Positions 31,551 through 33,893 of a stretch of 33,893 nucleotides of DNA are shown here, piece by piece. This DNA comes from Borrelia turicatae 91E135 (GTDB taxonomy: Bacteria > Spirochaetota > Spirochaetia > Borreliales > Borreliaceae). The notes beneath the pieces are model-generated. The model did no database searches and was not told the origin of the DNA. It was given only the letters and a program-made list of their open reading frames with translations. Position 1 is the first letter of the stretch. Each line of letters begins with the position of its first letter. The translations under genes and the position numbers were made by a program. The stretch lies in the NCBI RefSeq assembly GCF_000012085.2, contig NZ_CP019365.1, positions 1 through 33,893 of the forward strand, in the 5' to 3' direction.

Positions 31551-32408
31551 ATGAGAAAAAACTTATTTATATTTACATTGTTAGTTGTAGGATTAGTATC
31601 TTGTGATCTAAATTCTAAATTATTGGATAATAAAAAAGTGAACAAAGATGTTCCAAAAGAGGTTGTAGATAGTGTTCAAGGAGATGAGCCCTACAAAGAA
31701 GTTAATGTCGATGGTTTAGAAAAGGTTGTAGATGATGTTCAAATAGATGAACTAGCAAAGGAAGATAAGGATGTTGCTGAGAAGGAAAAATTAATATCTG
31801 AGCTTAAAAAGGATACCGAAGGTCTTATTAAAGTAGTAAATAAAGATAAGACTGAAGTTGAGGATGGAACTCAATATGGAATGAAGGATGAAGTATTTAA
31901 AGCAGTGACAAATACTGTTAATAATAAGACACTAGATAATGATGAGAATAAGGAAGCAAGAAGATTATTTTATTCTTCTTTGAAATACGATAAAGAGAAA
32001 ATAAAAGACTTTGCAAAGATTCTTAAAAATATCGAATCAGATGGTACAAACAAGGGTACATGGATTAAGGATATAATGAGTGCAGGGAGAGAACATCTTC
32101 AATCTAATTTTGAGAAAATAATTGATAAAGTAGAAAAGAGTAAAGATAAACTTGATAAATTGAGTCTTGTTGATTTAAAAGAAGTTAAAACAAAGTTTGA
32201 CGAAATTAAGTCACAAAGAGAAGCTTTTATAAAAGCTGTAGGTAGTCTTATTGCATCTTATAAAGCCAAGACAGATGGTATTGATTCTGATAGTGAGAAA
32301 TTAATAAAGCATGTTGAGAAAGAATATAAAGATCTCATTACAGTTAAAATTCCTGGAATGAAATCAGTATATGATAAGATTGTAGGTGTTCTAGATACAA
32401 TTAAGTAA
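31551..32408 (+). CDS. CspA/PFam54-type lipoprotein (complement regulator-acquiring family)
   Basis: This 285-residue lipoprotein has the signal peptide MRKNLFIFTLLVVGLVSC (Cys 18), then an acidic linker with a repeated motif (VVDSVQGDE and VVDDVQIDEL). From about residue 85 it is helical and matches the PFam54/CspA fold family: ARRLFYSSLKYDKEKIKDF and AKILKNI, then GREHLQSNFEKIIDKVEK, DKLDKLSLVDLKEVKTKF, and SEKLIKHVEKEYKDL. CspA (BBA68) binds factor H and FHL-1, but other members bind different complement parts or nothing known, so function is inferred only at family level. The RBS AAGGAAGGAG is strong, and a 20-base palindrome lies right in front. It converges with the Fbp-like gene across a shared terminator. 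Confidence 0.72.
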   Translation: MRKNLFIFTLLVVGLVSCDLNSKLLDNKKVNKDVPKEVVDSVQGDEPYKEVNVDGLEKVVDDVQIDELAKEDKDVAEKEKLISELKKDTEGLIKVVNKDKTEVEDGTQYGMKDEVFKAVTNTVNNKTLDNDENKEARRLFYSSLKYDKEKIKDFAKILKNIESDGTNKGTWIKDIMSAGREHLQSNFEKIIDKVEKSKDKLDKLSLVDLKEVKTKFDEIKSQREAFIKAVGSLIASYKAKTDGIDSDSEKLIKHVEKEYKDLITVKIPGMKSVYDKIVGVLDTIK

Positions 32409-32430
32409 TTATTAATGATATTTAAATACA

Positions 32431-32467
32431 AAGGAAGATAGGCTATGTTTAGCTATCTTCCTATTTT
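32431..32467. terminator. Terminator between convergent lipoprotein genes
   Basis: GGAAGATAG pairs with CTATCTTCC (plus an inner CT-AG with one bulged base), followed by TATTTTTTATTT. Placed 25 bases after the CspA-like stop and 30 before the stop of the opposite gene. Confidence 0.75.
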
Positions 32468-32493
32468 TTATTTAGAGTGAGTAAAAGTACTAT

Positions 32494-33795
32494 TTATCTA
32501 GCAACAATATTTGTATGAGTAAGTAAGTTTTTTACTAATGTAAGTTTTGAGTATGGATTTTTTAATGCTTGGTATGTTTGATAATCTTTATAATCTGGGT
32601 ATGCTTGGAGATCTTTGTTATTAAATTCTTGTATTTTTGTAATTAAAGAACTTACTTCAGTTTTGAGTTCATCTAATTTTGTTTTTGCAGACAGGTCACT
32701 TTGTAAATTTCCACCATAATCATTATAAGTAATAAGTATTGTAGCTGCATTTAAACTCTTTTCAATTTCACTTAGGAGTTTTTTAAGATCCGCTTCTAAT
32801 TTATCTTTTGTAAATTTGGAGAGTTCTTCTCTTGCCATTTGTTTTTCATGTTCTTCAGCTCTTATTCCATAATAATTGCTTAATTTGATTCTATGGAATT
32901 CAATTGTATCCAAGTCATTTTTTATTTGTTCAGCTATTTTAAGTGCTTGCTCAACACTATCTGTGATATTCTTTAGTTTAAATTTATATTGGTTGTCTAA
33001 TCTGGTTTCTAGCTTAGAATCTTCATTCTCATCTTTGTCAAATTCATATTCTTCAACTGTTATGGGACTGTCAGAGTATAAACCCGATATTATTGGGTTT
33101 GAGTCATAATGTGAGTTATAGGTATATTCGTATTGAATATTATGTGATTCACCATTTAATGCATTCAGAGAAGTCTTACTGTTCCCTTTGAGAAGAATAT
33201 TTGCATTTGATTGGTGTTCAACTGTCTTATTGTTTTGATGAGAGGGATTATTAATATTATTTTGACTGGAGTAGGTTGTATCATCATTTAGTATTAATAT
33301 GTTGTTGTGTTCTGTTGTATGAGTTAAATCTGTTTTTGTAGGAATATTAATGGCTATTTTTTGTGTTGTTATATTTTCATCAGTATTTGAAGTACTGATT
33401 GAAGCGTTATCAATAATGTTATTATTATTAGAATAACTTTTACTTTGGCTTGTCTCAGTAGTTATAATAGTAATATCTTTGTGTGCAGGTAAACTGAATT
33501 CTTCTTTTTTTGTCTCAAAGGGAGTTGGAACTAATATACTTTTTTGAGGTTCAGTTTGTTTAGGTGATATATCTTTTGTACTTTTGCTATTAATTTTAGA
33601 TAGATGTTTTTCTGAATGTTGATTATCACTAAAAATATTTTTCCTAGCTATTTCACTAGCATTCAGCATCATGGAGTTTATTTTATCAAGTGTTCCTGAA
33701 TACTTTGTGTGAAATTCTTCATCAGTAAAAAAGAACTTACAACCAATCAAGCTGAGAAGAAAGGTTAAAGCTAAATATTTATTTTTTAAAATCAT
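32494..33795 (-). CDS. BBK32/Fbp-family fibronectin-binding lipoprotein
   Basis: This 433-residue lipoprotein starts MILKNKYLALTFLLSLIGC (Cys 19), much like BBK32 and the relapsing-fever Fbp proteins. Residues about 50-250 are Ser/Thr/Asn-rich and probably disordered, the region that in BBK32 binds fibronectin. From about residue 255 a helical domain follows: EEYEFDKDENEDSKLETRLD, LKNITDSVEQALKIAEQI, then HEKQMAREELSKFTKDKLEA and DLKKLLSEIEKSLNAA. These align with the BBK32 C-terminal domain (AKEEAAKFTKEDLEKNFKTL), which inhibits complement C1r. It is longer than BBK32 (354 residues), mostly in the disordered part. RBS AAGGAA precedes the ATG. Which Fbp subtype it is cannot be settled by eye. 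Confidence 0.78.
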   Translation of the reverse strand: MILKNKYLALTFLLSLIGCKFFFTDEEFHTKYSGTLDKINSMMLNASEIARKNIFSDNQHSEKHLSKINSKSTKDISPKQTEPQKSILVPTPFETKKEEFSLPAHKDITIITTETSQSKSYSNNNNIIDNASISTSNTDENITTQKIAINIPTKTDLTHTTEHNNILILNDDTTYSSQNNINNPSHQNNKTVEHQSNANILLKGNSKTSLNALNGESHNIQYEYTYNSHYDSNPIISGLYSDSPITVEEYEFDKDENEDSKLETRLDNQYKFKLKNITDSVEQALKIAEQIKNDLDTIEFHRIKLSNYYGIRAEEHEKQMAREELSKFTKDKLEADLKKLLSEIEKSLNAATILITYNDYGGNLQSDLSAKTKLDELKTEVSSLITKIQEFNNKDLQAYPDYKDYQTYQALKNPYSKLTLVKNLLTHTNIVAR

Positions 33796-33893
33796 ATTTT
33801 GTTCCTTGAAATTTACTTACTACTAGATAAGTATATATCAATATGAATGAATTTAATTATTTAAAACTTATATGACTGATTAGAAGGGCGAAT
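33796..33893. other. Upstream region of the Fbp-like gene and window end
   Basis: Contains the RBS on the minus strand and presumably the promoter; TATACT in minus-strand reading near 33830 is a possible -10. The last ten bases, AAGGGCGAAT, are unusually G+C-rich for this DNA. Confidence 0.35.

Overview
The window is A+T-rich, spirochaetal plasmid DNA. It carries a Borrelia plasmid partition operon, many relapsing-fever variable major protein (Vmp) genes of both the small (Vsp) and large (Vlp) type, four Bdr genes and plasmid lipoproteins. This points to a relapsing-fever Borrelia linear plasmid holding the archive of antigenic-variation genes. The Vsp sequences look closer to what I remember of the B. 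turicatae/B. parkeri group than B. hermsii, but the species cannot be fixed from here.

Layout. (1) 1-2628, minus strand: a plasmid maintenance operon in the order PF57/62, PF50 (DUF226), PF32 (ParA), then a truncated PF49. (2) 2743-29288, plus strand: about 22 vmp sequences (5 vsp, 17 vlp) and 4 bdr genes, nearly all in one orientation. Vlps fall into four sequence classes, labelled alpha, beta, gamma and delta by similarity to remembered B. hermsii subfamilies; the classes are visible in the sequence, the Greek letters are tentative. Most cassettes lack a start codon and signal peptide. Seven keep a common 5' block around the start codon, like the upstream homology sequence that B. hermsii uses for gene conversion into its single expression site. 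(3) 29289-33893: an accessory lipoprotein region with a P12-family lipoprotein, a decayed thyX, a CspA/PFam54-type lipoprotein (plus strand), and a BBK32/Fbp-family lipoprotein (minus strand).

The archive follows rules. Each cassette ends in a hairpin whose family depends on the preceding gene: type I or Ib after beta, gamma and delta vlps; type II after vsps; type III after alpha vlps. Alpha is always followed by gamma sequence, and vsp always by a 5'-less vlp. Each bdr is preceded by a type I hairpin, a decayed ORF and a conserved promoter, and each is followed by a cassette with a complete 5' end. This suggests growth by block duplication and gene conversion. Cassettes with internal deletions, frameshifts, stops and a cross-class chimera are present.

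How it works together (inference from known relapsing-fever biology): the ParA-type operon maintains the plasmid. Silent vmp cassettes donate sequence to an expression locus elsewhere, changing the major surface lipoprotein during infection. The right-hand lipoproteins probably act at the host interface: the CspA-like protein on factor H or complement, and the Fbp/BBK32-like protein on fibronectin and C1r.
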